Origin: Acidobacteriaceae bacterium UBA1307
GTDB taxonomy: Bacteria; Acidobacteriota; Terriglobia; Terriglobales; Acidobacteriaceae
Assembly (NCBI GenBank): GCA_002307235.1
Contig: DBTV01000030.1
Location: forward strand, 1-64,000
Length of the DNA: 64,000 nucleotides
Direction of reading: 5' to 3'
The notes under the pieces are model-generated. The model did no database searches, was not told the origin of the DNA, and saw only the letters and a list, made by a program, of their open reading frames with translations. The position numbers were made by a program, and so were the translations under genes. Positions 43,335 through 52,243 of this stretch are shown here, in pieces. Numbering within the stretch: position 1 is the stretch's first letter; the number at the start of each line of letters is the position of its first letter.

Positions 43335-44255
43335 TTATTCTCCGGCAAGCTGTTCGACCAATTTATCGAAGTCCTCAAGTCGCGCATATTCAATAATCAC
43401 GCGGCCCCGCCCGTTCTTGTCCTCGATGCTGACCTTCATTCCCAGAGCACGCTGCAACTGCAACTGCGCCTCGCGTACATTCGGGTCGACCACCGGAGCC
43501 GGCTTTTCTTCCTTCTTGAGCTTCTTCTCTGGATGAATCTGCCCCTGCACAAAGTTTTCCGTTTGGCGAACAGAAAGAGAAAGAGCGACCACCTTCTGCG
43601 CGGCCTTTTCAATCTCCTCGGCGCCGTCAAGCGCCAGAAGCGCGCGTGCATGGCCAAAGCTCAGGATGCCCTTTTCAACCCGGTCCTGCACTGAAGCCGG
43701 CAACTTCAAAAGCCGCAGGAAGTTCGACACCGAAGCACGATCCTTGCCGGTCCGTTGCGCCATCTGCTCCTGCGTCATGTGGAACTCGCGCGAAAGCCGC
43801 TCGAAGGCCCGCGCCTGCTCCATTGGGTTCAGGTCAGCTCGCTGCAAATTTTCGACGATGGTGATCTCCATCGCCTGTTCGTCGGAGACCTGTCGCAGAA
43901 AGGCCGGGATGGTCTTCTTGCCGATTTTCTTCGAGGCTCGCCACCGACGCTCACCCGCAATCAGTTGATAGCGACCATGAGCAAGGGGGCGAACCAGAAT
44001 CGGCTGCACGACGCCGTTGGCGGCAATCGAGGTGGCCAGTTCCATCAACTGTTCCTCGTTCATGTTCGTGCGCGTCTGAAAGGGGTTGCGGTCAATCAGT
44101 TCAACAGGAATCTCGCGTGGAGTTCCACCTTCATCTTCTTTTTTCTCAACAGGCTTCGCGACAGGCGCGGCGGCCTGCGCGGGAACGCGCGGCAACAGGG
44201 AATCGAGGCCTTTGCCGAGGGCGCGACGGCGTGAATCGTTCGTAGCAGTGCTCAT
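43335..44255 (-). CDS. parB: Chromosome partitioning protein ParB
   Basis: 306-aa CTPase-clamp protein that binds parS and spreads on DNA. The N-terminal region carries the ParA-interacting basic start (SRRRALGKGLDSLLP), then the CTP-binding GERRWRASKKIGKKTIPAF with ENLQRADLNPMEQA (the conserved box II). The central helix-turn-helix (KDRASVSNFLRLLKLP) reads parS. A C-terminal dimerisation region follows. It lies 75 bases downstream of parA, and three parS sites lie upstream of parA, so the locus is self-contained. Confidence 0.97.
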   Translation of the reverse strand: MSTATNDSRRRALGKGLDSLLPRVPAQAAAPVAKPVEKKEDEGGTPREIPVELIDRNPFQTRTNMNEEQLMELATSIAANGVVQPILVRPLAHGRYQLIAGERRWRASKKIGKKTIPAFLRQVSDEQAMEITIVENLQRADLNPMEQARAFERLSREFHMTQEQMAQRTGKDRASVSNFLRLLKLPASVQDRVEKGILSFGHARALLALDGAEEIEKAAQKVVALSLSVRQTENFVQGQIHPEKKLKKEEKPAPVVDPNVREAQLQLQRALGMKVSIEDKNGRGRVIIEYARLEDFDKLVEQLAGE

Positions 44256-44330
44256 GCTGAAAAATCCTTCTTTCCCGGCGCTGATCGTCGGGTGTCAAAA
44301 TAATTCGGACAATCGGGAGCCGTCTACGCC

Positions 44331-45170
44331 CTAGGCGTAGGGCCAAAAGCGGATCTTTCCCTCGGATTTCGCGCTTGGAGCGGCCTTGGGAGGCTTCGGC
44401 AGCTTGATTTTATTTCGAGCCACGAACTCTCCAGTCAGCTCGAAGTACGCCTCGGTGCCACGCGAGCGCGGATCATAGAGCGCAACCGGCTTTCCGTGGC
44501 TCGGCGCCTCGGCCAGGCGCACATTGCGCGGGATCACGGTCTGGAAGAGCCGCTCCTTGAAGTACTCGCGCAACGTCTCGGTGACCTGCTGCGAAAGGTT
44601 CGTCCGGTCGTCATACATGGTCAGCAGGACGCCTTCGATGGTCAGCTCGGGATTGAAGGCTGCGCGCACGCGTTCGAGGGTCGAAACCAGCTCGGAGATG
44701 CCTTCGAGGGCGAAATACTCGGCCTGCATCGGGACGATGAGGCTCTCGGCCGCGGATAAGACGTTGAGCGTCAACAGATCGAGGGCCGGCGGGCAGTCGA
44801 GCACGACCACATCGTAGCGGTCGCGGATGGTCGCCAGAGCCTTGCGCAGCCGCAACGTTCGTTCCTCGGCGCTGGCCAGCTCGACGTTGGCGCCGGTCAG
44901 GTTCTTTGTGCCCGGAAGTACCGATAAATGTTCGATTTCCGTGGGGATGATGGCCTCTTCCGCGGAGCAGTCGCCCATGATCACGTCATAGATCGAGCGC
45001 CGCTCGTCGTCACGCGGAAAACCGATGCCAGAGGTCGCGTTCGCCTGCGGATCGCAATCGACCATCAGGATATTCAGCCCCGAGAGCGCCAGGCAGGCCG
45101 AAAGGTTGATCGCGGTCGTGGTTTTGCCCACGCCGCCTTTTTGATTCACGATTCCCAATATCTTGCCCAT
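44331..45170 (-). CDS. parA: Chromosome partitioning ATPase ParA
   Basis: 279-aa deviant Walker ATPase (Soj-like). The P-loop NQKGGVGKTTTAINL (about residues 8-22) contains the signature Lys. The second acidic motif VVLDCPPAL and MVDCDPQ motifs are present. No N-terminal DNA-binding domain, so it is the small chromosomal type. It forms gradients on the nucleoid and drives origin segregation with ParB. An ATG at 45170 begins the family-like MGKILGIVNQ. The parS cluster lies 230-330 bases upstream. Confidence 0.97.
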   Translation of the reverse strand: MGKILGIVNQKGGVGKTTTAINLSACLALSGLNILMVDCDPQANATSGIGFPRDDERRSIYDVIMGDCSAEEAIIPTEIEHLSVLPGTKNLTGANVELASAEERTLRLRKALATIRDRYDVVVLDCPPALDLLTLNVLSAAESLIVPMQAEYFALEGISELVSTLERVRAAFNPELTIEGVLLTMYDDRTNLSQQVTETLREYFKERLFQTVIPRNVRLAEAPSHGKPVALYDPRSRGTEAYFELTGEFVARNKIKLPKPPKAAPSAKSEGKIRFWPYA

Positions 45171-45397
45171 GGCTCACAAGCCTAAAAGCTTTCCCTTGAT
45201 CGATGCAGTCTTTTCTGCTGTGGAGAACTACCCCCTCCTGTGGAATTTTTCTTCGCGCTTTCTGCCGCATGCCTCTAACATCCTCTATTTCAAGTGCTTC
45301 CGTGGACGGCCTTTTGCCTGCATTTCTAACCTCTCCCGTACCCGCCGGTGGAAAACTTTCTCTTTGGGCGGCATTATCCGCTCTCTTCGGGCCGGAA

Positions 45398-45413
45398 TGT
45401 TTCACGTGGAACA
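45398..45413. promoter_or_regulatory. parS site 1
   Basis: TGTTTCACGTGGAACA, the exact consensus of the bacterial parS palindrome that ParB binds. It lies in the parA upstream region. Confidence 0.97.
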
Positions 45414-45435
45414 CTCTGGACCCTTCCTTGCGCGA

Positions 45436-45451
45436 TGTTTCACGTGGAACA
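45436..45451. promoter_or_regulatory. parS site 2
   Basis: A second identical TGTTTCACGTGGAACA, 38 bases from the first, start to start. Confidence 0.97.
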
Positions 45452-45480
45452 TTACGGCGTCTCTCTGTTGCGCAACGTCA

Positions 45481-45496
45481 TGTTCCACGTGGAACA
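45481..45496. promoter_or_regulatory. parS site 3
   Basis: TGTTCCACGTGGAACA, a fully symmetric version of the palindrome, 45 bases from the second site, start to start. Confidence 0.96.
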
Positions 45497-45544
45497 AACG
45501 CCCCTCTCTTCAGGAAAAACTCGAAAGAAACCGCCTTCAAGCCC

Positions 45545-45576
45545 AAGAAAAAGGCCGATGGCGTTTGCCACCGGCC
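45545..45576 (-). terminator. Terminator of the folC-rsmG operon
   Basis: Stem GGCCGATGGC (45553-45562) with GCCACCGGCC (45567-45576), one GU pair, loop of four, then TTTTTCTT on the minus strand. It lies 25 bases past the rsmG stop. Confidence 0.85.
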
Positions 45577-45600
45577 CTCTCTGCTCCACACCGTCTGCGA

Positions 45601-46233
45601 TCAGGCTTTGATCCCCAGAGCCAACTCCCGCGCATCGCTTCCTGGCAACGAAACCCTCTGCTGCCACGAGAACACAGGGCCTGCAGCCTCGGACAAGCGC
45701 GGTAACTCCTGTTCGGTCGTCAACAGCGCCAACAATCCCCCCGGACGAACCAGCGCCGAAGCCGCCTCGACGGCCTTCTCCATCCGGTCGACAGCCCGGA
45801 GCGTCACACAATCAAACTGCGTCGCCAACAACTCCGCCCGCTGCCCGTGCACCTTGCTCTTCAGCCCCAACACGCGCACAGCCTCCTGCAGAAAGGCCGC
45901 CTTCTTGCCCTGCGACTCGGCAAGAGTCACGGCAATCTCCGGCCTGCACAGCGCCACCGGGATTCCAGGGAAGCCGCCGCCCGAGCCAAAGTCCAGCAAG
46001 GTGCCCAGCCCTTCGGGAAGCGCCTGCGCGGCCGCAATCGACTCGACAAAGTGCCGCCTCAGAATGCCTTCCTCGTCGCGCACCGCGCTCAGGTTCGTCC
46101 GCGCATTCCAGCGCACAAACAGCTCCAGATACGCGGCAAAGCGCTCGGCCGTCGGCGCGGCTAGCTCCCGCAAACCTGCTTCGGCAACAAACTCGTTCAA
46201 TCGCCGCACAATCGCGTCCAAAGATTCACTCAT
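45601..46233 (-). CDS. rsmG: 16S rRNA (guanine(527)-N7)-methyltransferase RsmG (GidB)
   Basis: 210-aa SAM-dependent methyltransferase that modifies G527 of 16S rRNA in the 30S subunit. The glycine-rich SAM loop LLDFGSGGGFPGIPVAL (about 68-84) is diagnostic of RsmG, and NLSAVRDEEGILRRHFVES precedes it. AAGGA lies upstream of ATG 46233. It overlaps the C26 amidotransferase gene by four bases. rsmG next to parAB is a classic near-origin arrangement. Confidence 0.95.
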   Translation of the reverse strand: MSESLDAIVRRLNEFVAEAGLRELAAPTAERFAAYLELFVRWNARTNLSAVRDEEGILRRHFVESIAAAQALPEGLGTLLDFGSGGGFPGIPVALCRPEIAVTLAESQGKKAAFLQEAVRVLGLKSKVHGQRAELLATQFDCVTLRAVDRMEKAVEAASALVRPGGLLALLTTEQELPRLSEAAGPVFSWQQRVSLPGSDARELALGIKA

Positions 46234-46979
46234 ATCCTTACCACCGACTCTCCAATCACTGGCGGCTGCCATGCGCGCGCCGCCCCAACCAATGCCTCAA
46301 AAATGGCCCGCGACAGTGCGCTCTCCACGCGGGTTCGCTCCGGATGCCACTGCACGCCAAGCACAAAGTGATCTGCCGCTGCCAGCTCGACGGCTTCGAT
46401 CACGCCATCGGCCGGCGAGACGGCAACCACCTGCAATCCGTCGCCAACGCGCTGAATCGCCTGATGATGGGTCGAGTTCACCGGCTGCGTCAACGCCGTC
46501 GCATCCTCGACCAGTGCCGCCAACCGAGAACCGGAAGAAATCCGCACCGGATGCGCCTCGACGATCGTGCGACCGGGATGATGATCGACACACGTCTTGA
46601 GATCCTGAACGAGCGAGCCGCCACGCCAGACATTGAGCGACTGCGTGCCCGCGCAGATGCCCAGCACCGGCTTGTGTAGATTGAAGGCATCCTGCAGCAG
46701 CAGCTCGTCGACCGCCGTGCGCGCCGCATCTGCCTCATGACATTCAGGTTCGCGCGCAGCCCCGTAGCGCTCTGGCTCAACGTCGAAGCGGCTGCCCGGA
46801 AGAAGAACACCATGTGTACTATTTAGTAAACACGCGATGGCATCCTGCGAAAGATCAAGGGATATCTGAACCGCCTCCGCCCCAAGAGCTTCCACCGCAG
46901 CCACATAGGGCGGCAGCGTTCTCTGGTTATAAGGCTCATCGTTCAGGGTGGGAACGGGAATGGCAATGCGTACGCTCAT
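46230..46979 (-). CDS. Class C26 gamma-glutamyl-gamma-aminobutyrate hydrolase-like amidotransferase
   Basis: 249-aa class I glutamine amidotransferase-like hydrolase. The nucleophile Cys is in KPVLGICAGTQSLNVWRGG, and His/Glu of the triad lie in LGVQWHPERT near the end. The NSTHHQAI motif is typical of PuuD/peptidase C26 proteins, which split gamma-glutamyl compounds. The ATG at 46979 fits; an upstream extension lacks family match. The preceding gene plsC lies 60 bases upstream, and this gene overlaps rsmG by four bases, giving a compact operon. Confidence 0.9.
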   Translation of the reverse strand: MSVRIAIPVPTLNDEPYNQRTLPPYVAAVEALGAEAVQISLDLSQDAIACLLNSTHGVLLPGSRFDVEPERYGAAREPECHEADAARTAVDELLLQDAFNLHKPVLGICAGTQSLNVWRGGSLVQDLKTCVDHHPGRTIVEAHPVRISSGSRLAALVEDATALTQPVNSTHHQAIQRVGDGLQVVAVSPADGVIEAVELAAADHFVLGVQWHPERTRVESALSRAIFEALVGAARAWQPPVIGESVVRI

Positions 46980-47039
46980 CGTAGACAGTGTAGCGGTCCG
47001 TGCCGCCTGCGCAAGCACGGCCCCTGTCTCCATGGACGA

Positions 47040-47801
47040 TTACTCCGGCAGCGCGGCCGACTCACCACCGAGCAGTGCCGCGACACGCCTGCGCAGCTCG
47101 GTCGTCAGCGCCTCGGCATCGCGCACATTCATGCCTTTGGTTTCAATCGGTTCACCAACGTACATCGTCAGCGGTCCGGGATAGAGAAACCGCGCATGCA
47201 TGGGCATCAGGTCATAGACACCCTTGAGCGCAATGGGGACCAGCGGCGCCTGCGCGCGGATCGCCAGATAGGCCGCGCCCGAGAGAAACGGCTTCAGATG
47301 CCCGTCCTGCGTGCGCCCGCCCTCGGGGAAGACGAAGACCGACATGCCGTCGCGCAGGGTGTGCGCGGCGTGGGCCAGGCTCGACAGCGTGGCGCGCGGG
47401 TTCTCGGTGTTGATCGGCAACTGGCCTGAGCGGTTCAAATACCAGCCAACAAAGGGGATACTCCACAGATTCTTGCGCGCCAAAATCCGAAACTGAAACG
47501 GCAGCGTCGCAAAAATCACCGGCGTATCCATGTACGAGGTGTGGTTCGAGGCGTAGACCGCCACCGGCGCCTTGCGCAGATTTTCCGCACCCACCACCCT
47601 GAGCTTGCTCGACGAAAACCCGACCAGCAAGCGCGCCCAGAACCGTGCAATCCGGTGCTGCCAGCGGCCACTTTTATCGAAGAGCGAGGCCGCCAGCGCC
47701 AGTGATCCGCAGCCGATCGTCGACAAGGCAATCATCGGCGTGTGATAGAGGTTCGTGCGCCACGCGTAGACGCGGGGCAGGGGATTCGGACGCCGACTCA
47801 T
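47040..47801 (-). CDS. plsC: 1-acyl-sn-glycerol-3-phosphate acyltransferase (PlsC)
   Basis: 253-aa inner-membrane acyltransferase that converts lysophosphatidic acid to phosphatidic acid. A hydrophobic N-terminus (about 23-42) precedes the catalytic NHTSYMD (His-x4-Asp), the FPEGGRT block III and the RPLVPIALKG-like IAPL region. It overlaps the folC start by four bases. Acyl-donor preference is not deducible. It may also serve as a late step of related lipid modification. Confidence 0.93.
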   Translation of the reverse strand: MSRRPNPLPRVYAWRTNLYHTPMIALSTIGCGSLALAASLFDKSGRWQHRIARFWARLLVGFSSSKLRVVGAENLRKAPVAVYASNHTSYMDTPVIFATLPFQFRILARKNLWSIPFVGWYLNRSGQLPINTENPRATLSSLAHAAHTLRDGMSVFVFPEGGRTQDGHLKPFLSGAAYLAIRAQAPLVPIALKGVYDLMPMHARFLYPGPLTMYVGEPIETKGMNVRDAEALTTELRRRVAALLGGESAALPE

Positions 47802-49114
47802 GCGCGCGCCTCGCCCAGCAGCAGGGAACGCACTTCACCGACCAGATAGACCGAGCCGGAGACGACCACGGTCTCGCCCGGCTTCGCCGCCGCCCTCAAG
47901 GCCTGCTCCACCGATTCCGCCACCTCAAAGCTGGCGCCTGTGGCCTTTGCCGCTGCTTCAAGATCGGCAATCGCCGTGGCGCGCGGGCTATGGATCGGCG
48001 CCAGAATCACGCGCTCAAAGAGCGGGAAGAGGATCTGCGCCATCTCGGCCACCGGCTTGTCGCGCAGGCAACTGAAGACCAGTGTATGTCGCTCGTTTTC
48101 CGGCAAAACGGCATTCAGCCCCGAGCGCATCGCCCAGGCTCCGGCGGGGTTGTGCGCCACGTCAAGAATCCAGCGCGAGCCAAGGCCCGCAATCGCTTCA
48201 AGGCGGCCCGGCCAGCGCGTTGCGGCAATGCCCTCTGCAATGGCCTCGGGCGTAATTTGCGCAAAGCCATGCTCTTCCGCCAGTTCGACTGCCGTCGCAA
48301 TCGCCAGCGCCACGTTGCGGTGCTGGTGCTCGCCCTTGAGCGGCGAATCAATGCGGATTTCCGCGCCCAACGCCTCGATGACATAGGCACCCACGGTGCC
48401 TGAAGCGGGCACGTAGGCGGCCGCGTTCACGCCACGCACCGCGAGCGCCGTCGCCACCTCGCCCAGCGCCTGGTTGGCCTCTGGGTGCTGCGGCAGCGTC
48501 ACCATGGTGCCCTGCGCGCGCAAAATCCCGGCCTTTTCATGGGCAATCGCGCCAATCGTCGCGCCAAGCCACTCGGTATGGTCAAGCGAGATGTCGGCAA
48601 TCACCGAAACCAGCGGCTCCACGACGTTGGTCGCATCCAGCCGCCCGCCCATGCCCACCTCGAGCACGGCAATCTGCACCCGGTGCTCGGCAAAGTATTC
48701 AAAGGCCTGGGCCGTCAGTTGCTCAAAGAAGCTCGGCATCTGCGGAATTTTTTTCTCGTGGAACAGCCGTTCGGCCGCCTCATGCACCAGAAAAAAATTC
48801 TCGGCAAACTCCTCGTCCGCAATCTCCTGGCCATCAATGCGAATCCGCTCGTTCACGTGCATCAGATGGGGCGAGGTGTAAAGACCCGTGCGCAAGCCCG
48901 CGGCCTGCAAAATCGAGGCCAGCGTCGCTGCCGTCGAGCCCTTGCCGTTGGTGCCGGCAATCAAAACCGCGGGAAACCGCTTCTGCGGGTCGCCGAGCGC
49001 GGCCAAAAGCGCGCGCTCTTCCTCGAGCGAGAACTTCCGTCGCGCGCCACCCGCCGCCGTATACAGCTCCGGCGCCTTGGCAAAGAGTTGTTCGATTGCT
49101 TCTGCGTAAGACAT
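47798..49114 (-). CDS. folC: Bifunctional folylpolyglutamate synthase/dihydrofolate synthase
   Basis: 438-aa Mur-ligase-like enzyme that joins glutamate to dihydropteroate and then to folates. The P-loop VLIAGTNGKGSTAATLASIL (about 54-73) and the TSPHLMHVNERIRIDGQ region are conserved, and ISLDHTEWLGATIGAIAHEKAGI is diagnostic of FolC. The ATG at 49114 fits; upstream 24 codons to 49186 do not. First gene of the minus-strand run into plsC, C26 amidotransferase and rsmG. Confidence 0.95.
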   Translation of the reverse strand: MSYAEAIEQLFAKAPELYTAAGGARRKFSLEEERALLAALGDPQKRFPAVLIAGTNGKGSTAATLASILQAAGLRTGLYTSPHLMHVNERIRIDGQEIADEEFAENFFLVHEAAERLFHEKKIPQMPSFFEQLTAQAFEYFAEHRVQIAVLEVGMGGRLDATNVVEPLVSVIADISLDHTEWLGATIGAIAHEKAGILRAQGTMVTLPQHPEANQALGEVATALAVRGVNAAAYVPASGTVGAYVIEALGAEIRIDSPLKGEHQHRNVALAIATAVELAEEHGFAQITPEAIAEGIAATRWPGRLEAIAGLGSRWILDVAHNPAGAWAMRSGLNAVLPENERHTLVFSCLRDKPVAEMAQILFPLFERVILAPIHSPRATAIADLEAAAKATGASFEVAESVEQALRAAAKPGETVVVSGSVYLVGEVRSLLLGEARA

Positions 49115-49182
49115 GCGAATTTCAGTATAGAAGCGGGGAGGGAGCTGAGGCATCAATGCCCATGCCTCCACCCAGCTCCCGT

Positions 49183-50016
49183 TCACTGCTCACTCGTCAC
49201 GGTCGGCTGCTTCAAAAGCAATTCCAGCGCCCTACGCGCGTTCTGCAGGCAGAGCCGAGCTTCTTCCGCGTTCATGATGCCCTGATGCACGGCCTTGCGG
49301 CCCACATCGTTGACCATGTTGGCCACGCGCGGAAACTCCGCATCAAAGCCGGTCATCTGCAGGTTGTTGTTGACCTCGTGAAGCAGATTGCCGAGCGTTG
49401 CCGTGTTCCGGTAGCGCGTCTTGAGCAACTTGGCCAACTGCGGCGGCAGCTTCTGCTTGATCGCCTCTTCCAGCACCGAGCGGCACATGACCGCGCTTGC
49501 CGTATAAAGCCCGTAAAAATAGCAACGGGTGGCCTCGTCCAGGTAGCGGTCGGCCTCCTCGGAGCTGGGCGTCTCCACCACGCACTCGCGCAGATGCGTC
49601 GCCCGCTCGACGGCCGGCTCGACCATCTCCAGCAATTCCAGGGCAAAGGCCGCGCGCAACAAGTCGTTCTGCTGTCCGTCGAGTGCCAGTTGCACCTCCT
49701 GCCAGACCGGCGTCTCTCCCTCATCGCTCGCATGCTGGAAGTGCGTCAGCGAGGTCAGCCGCTGGCGCGCATGAATCACAAAGCCCCGCTGCATCTCCTG
49801 CGCCAGCCGCTGCCATTCTGCCGCAAAGGCCTCGGGAGCAGCCTTGTAACGCCGCTGCATCTCTTCAAAAACAACCGCAGGGAGCACCTTGCGCAATTGC
49901 TCAAAGCGCCCCGTTCGCGCCAATTCAGCAATGGCCGCACAAAAATTGATTCCTGGCGCGTCTGCCGCCGACATTTTCAGCAGTTCAGTGATCAGACGCT
50001 TGATTTCGATGCTCAT
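49183..50016 (-). CDS. DUF4145-like protein of unknown function
   Basis: 277-aa mostly helical protein. The C-terminal half (about 150-270) resembles DUF4145: DEATRCYFYGLYTASAVMCRSVLEEAIKQKL followed by a NARRALELLL helix, as in proteins linked to nuclease, restriction or defence contexts but of unproven role. The N-terminal half contains coiled segments. It ends 69 bases before the folC start on the same strand, so cotranscription is possible. No nuclease neighbours occur here. Function not assignable. Confidence 0.7.
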   Translation of the reverse strand: MSIEIKRLITELLKMSAADAPGINFCAAIAELARTGRFEQLRKVLPAVVFEEMQRRYKAAPEAFAAEWQRLAQEMQRGFVIHARQRLTSLTHFQHASDEGETPVWQEVQLALDGQQNDLLRAAFALELLEMVEPAVERATHLRECVVETPSSEEADRYLDEATRCYFYGLYTASAVMCRSVLEEAIKQKLPPQLAKLLKTRYRNTATLGNLLHEVNNNLQMTGFDAEFPRVANMVNDVGRKAVHQGIMNAEEARLCLQNARRALELLLKQPTVTSEQ

Positions 50017-50791
50017 GGCCCCATTCTCCCAATCCCGGCAGATAAAGTCTAAAAATATTTACGAATTCACAATGCGGTACACCCAAAAAGCAAATATCGC
50101 CCCATTTCGATGGGGAAACGTAGCTTGAACTTGCCCTAAAATACCCCAACATTGTGCAAATGTAGGAAATTTCGGATTTTGCGTCCGCTGTGGAAGATGA
50201 GGATATTCCGTCGCCCCATCAAATCAGCTTCTGAACCAGATCTTCACAAAAATGACCTCAAATCCACATGGTTTTTTGGAGCGCGCGTGCAAACCGTGGA
50301 AATCAAGGAACGCTTCCGAGGGCACTTCCACCGGTTTTCCAATTTCCCTGAATTCCACAGCCTAGTTTTCTAAAACTGGACACAAAGGTAAAGATTTTAT
50401 TTTTAGTAAGATATGACAGTTTTCCATTTATTCACAGGCATCTACGGTTAATACGGGCAATCTAGAACAAACACACTGTGGAGGAAGTACTCGTCACACG
50501 CACTGCGTTGCTCAAGCAAAACCTGGCGGTGTGGAAGCTGTGTGTTTCTTTCCCTGATGAGCGCAGGAAGCAAAAACCCGAAGTCCCCGGAATCCACGGA
50601 AATTCCATGTTTTCCACCCTTCTGTTTCCGTCGCAGGTGCATAGAATCGGAAAAGCAGGATAGACAGCCGTTTTCCACGGGCCTCCAAGTGTTGTAGAGT
50701 GGGGCCATCGGTGGAAAACGGGTTCGTGGAGCGTAAAACTATGCCAATCGTCGAAACCGAGCAGGAGCAGCACACCGAGCAGGGGGCAGCG
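50017..50791. other. AT-rich intergenic region with DnaA-box-like sequences (candidate oriC)
   Basis: 775 bases without a gene between the DUF4145-like gene and dnaN, markedly more AT-rich than its flanks. TTATTCACA (50428-50436) fits the TTATNCACA box. TTTTCCACC (50610-50618), TTTTCCACG (50671-50679) and a reverse TTTTCCACC (50710-50718) resemble relaxed boxes. Weaker TCCACA or TTCACA words occur at 50262, 50354 and 50190. A/T tracts at 50388-50430 could be the unwinding element. dnaA itself is not in the window. Confidence 0.5.
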
Positions 50792-51913
50792 ATGGAGATT
50801 TCCGTAAGCCGTCAGGATCTTTTAAAAGAGCTGACCGCAACGCAGAGCGTGGTTGAGCGCAAGACCACCATCCCGATTCTGTCGAACTTTCTCATCGAGG
50901 CCGATAACGACCTGTTGACGATCACGGCCACCGATCTGGACCAGGCGATCCGGACCAGCACGCCGGTCAAGATCAAGACGCCCGGTTCCTGCACCATCCC
51001 GGCACGCAAGCTCTATGACTACATCAAGCTGCTGCCCGATGGCGACCTCTCGATCAAGCTGCTCGACAACCACTGGGTGCAGATTCGCAGTGGCCGCTCG
51101 AACACCAAGGTCGTCGGCATGGCCCGCGCCAACTATCCTCAGGTGCCGGATTTCCCGTCGATCGCCGCGACCGCCATTCCGGTCGACGCGCTCAAGACAC
51201 TGATCAGCTACACCATCTTCGCCATCTCGAGCGAAGAGTCGCGCTATACGCTCAACGGCGCGCTGTTGATTCTGAAGGCCGAGTCGCTGGCCATGGTCGC
51301 CACCGACGGTCACCGCCTGGCCTTTGTCGAAAAGGTCAACGAGACCCTGACCGGCATCAGTGGCGAAAAGCGCGTGCTGGTTCCGCGCAAGGCCCTGCAG
51401 GAGCTGCAGCAACTGCTCAACAATACCGACGCCGAGACCATCGAGTTTGCCGACGACGAGCACACGCTCTTCTTCCGCATTGGCGCGCGTACCTTGAGCA
51501 CGCGCAAGCTCTCCGGCCAGTTCCCGAACTTTGAAGCCGTGATGCCGCGCGACAACACCAAGTTCGCCATTGTCCGCGCCAGTGAGCTGAGCGCCTCGAT
51601 CCAGCGCGTGGCGCAGTTTGCCGACGAACGCTCGGGCGCGATCCGCATGAAGCTCGAGGCCAATGAGTTGAAGCTCAGCGCCAACTCGACCGATTCCGGC
51701 GAGAGCGAGGATTCGATTGAGACGCCGTACACCAGCGACGCCATCGTGGTCGGCTTCAATTCCTCGTACATTCTTGAGTTTTTGAAGGCGCGCGGCAACG
51801 AAGGCGAGGTCCGGCTGGAGTTCAAGGACGCGCAGTCCGCCGGCCAGCTCCGCCCCGAAGACCCCGAAGCCGAGTACAAGTACCGCTACGTTCTGATGCC
51901 GATGAGGATCTAA
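50792..51913 (+). CDS. dnaN: DNA polymerase III beta sliding clamp
   Basis: 373-aa ring-forming processivity factor. Three repeats of the clamp fold follow the start MEISVSRQDLLKELTATQSVV, with the conserved SNFLIEA and ANYPQVPDFP loops. The C-terminal YRYVLMPMRI matches the typical M-P-M-R-L end. The ATG at 50792 is preceded by AGGGGG; upstream in-frame ATGs at 50741 and a GTG further up would add a non-family extension. dnaN follows the candidate oriC. Confidence 0.96.
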   Translation: MEISVSRQDLLKELTATQSVVERKTTIPILSNFLIEADNDLLTITATDLDQAIRTSTPVKIKTPGSCTIPARKLYDYIKLLPDGDLSIKLLDNHWVQIRSGRSNTKVVGMARANYPQVPDFPSIAATAIPVDALKTLISYTIFAISSEESRYTLNGALLILKAESLAMVATDGHRLAFVEKVNETLTGISGEKRVLVPRKALQELQQLLNNTDAETIEFADDEHTLFFRIGARTLSTRKLSGQFPNFEAVMPRDNTKFAIVRASELSASIQRVAQFADERSGAIRMKLEANELKLSANSTDSGESEDSIETPYTSDAIVVGFNSSYILEFLKARGNEGEVRLEFKDAQSAGQLRPEDPEAEYKYRYVLMPMRI

Positions 51914-51933
51914 GGCTGACTTGTCAGCCTTAG
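51910..51933 (+). terminator. Hairpin overlapping the dnaN stop
   Basis: CTAAGGCTGA (51910-51919) and TCAGCCTTAG (51924-51933) form a 10-bp stem with a CTTG loop that includes the stop codon. Only a short TTTT lies a few bases further on. Confidence 0.55.
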
Positions 51934-52243
51934 ATGGTATTTTAATTTTCATATATACATAATGTATTTCCATATAATTTACTTTTTAGTAAAAAAGCGT
52001 ATATATGTAAAGTAAAGAAAAATAAACACTTATAATGTTTTTATGTTTGGAACGGAAAATGCATAGAAATCATGCATGCTGATGCCAGATTAGTGGCAAT
52101 ATCCGAAAGGCAACCGCATTTGATCAAATATCACTCTTAAATTTGGTTAATGAGCCTTTCGTCCGTACAAGCAACGATCTGTAGTCAAGGGTCAAATATC
52201 TGTAAACTTCATGGTTATCGCTAGGTTGGGGGAAATGGGTCAT
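51934..52243. other. Very AT-rich intergenic region before TonB receptor 1
   Basis: About 310 bases, strongly AT-rich around 51940-52060. TTTACT-TTTT-AGTAAA at 51978-51993 is a small hairpin, and a TTTTTAGTAA word also occurs near 50400. It should hold the promoter of the receptor gene. No gene was supported. Confidence 0.45.
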
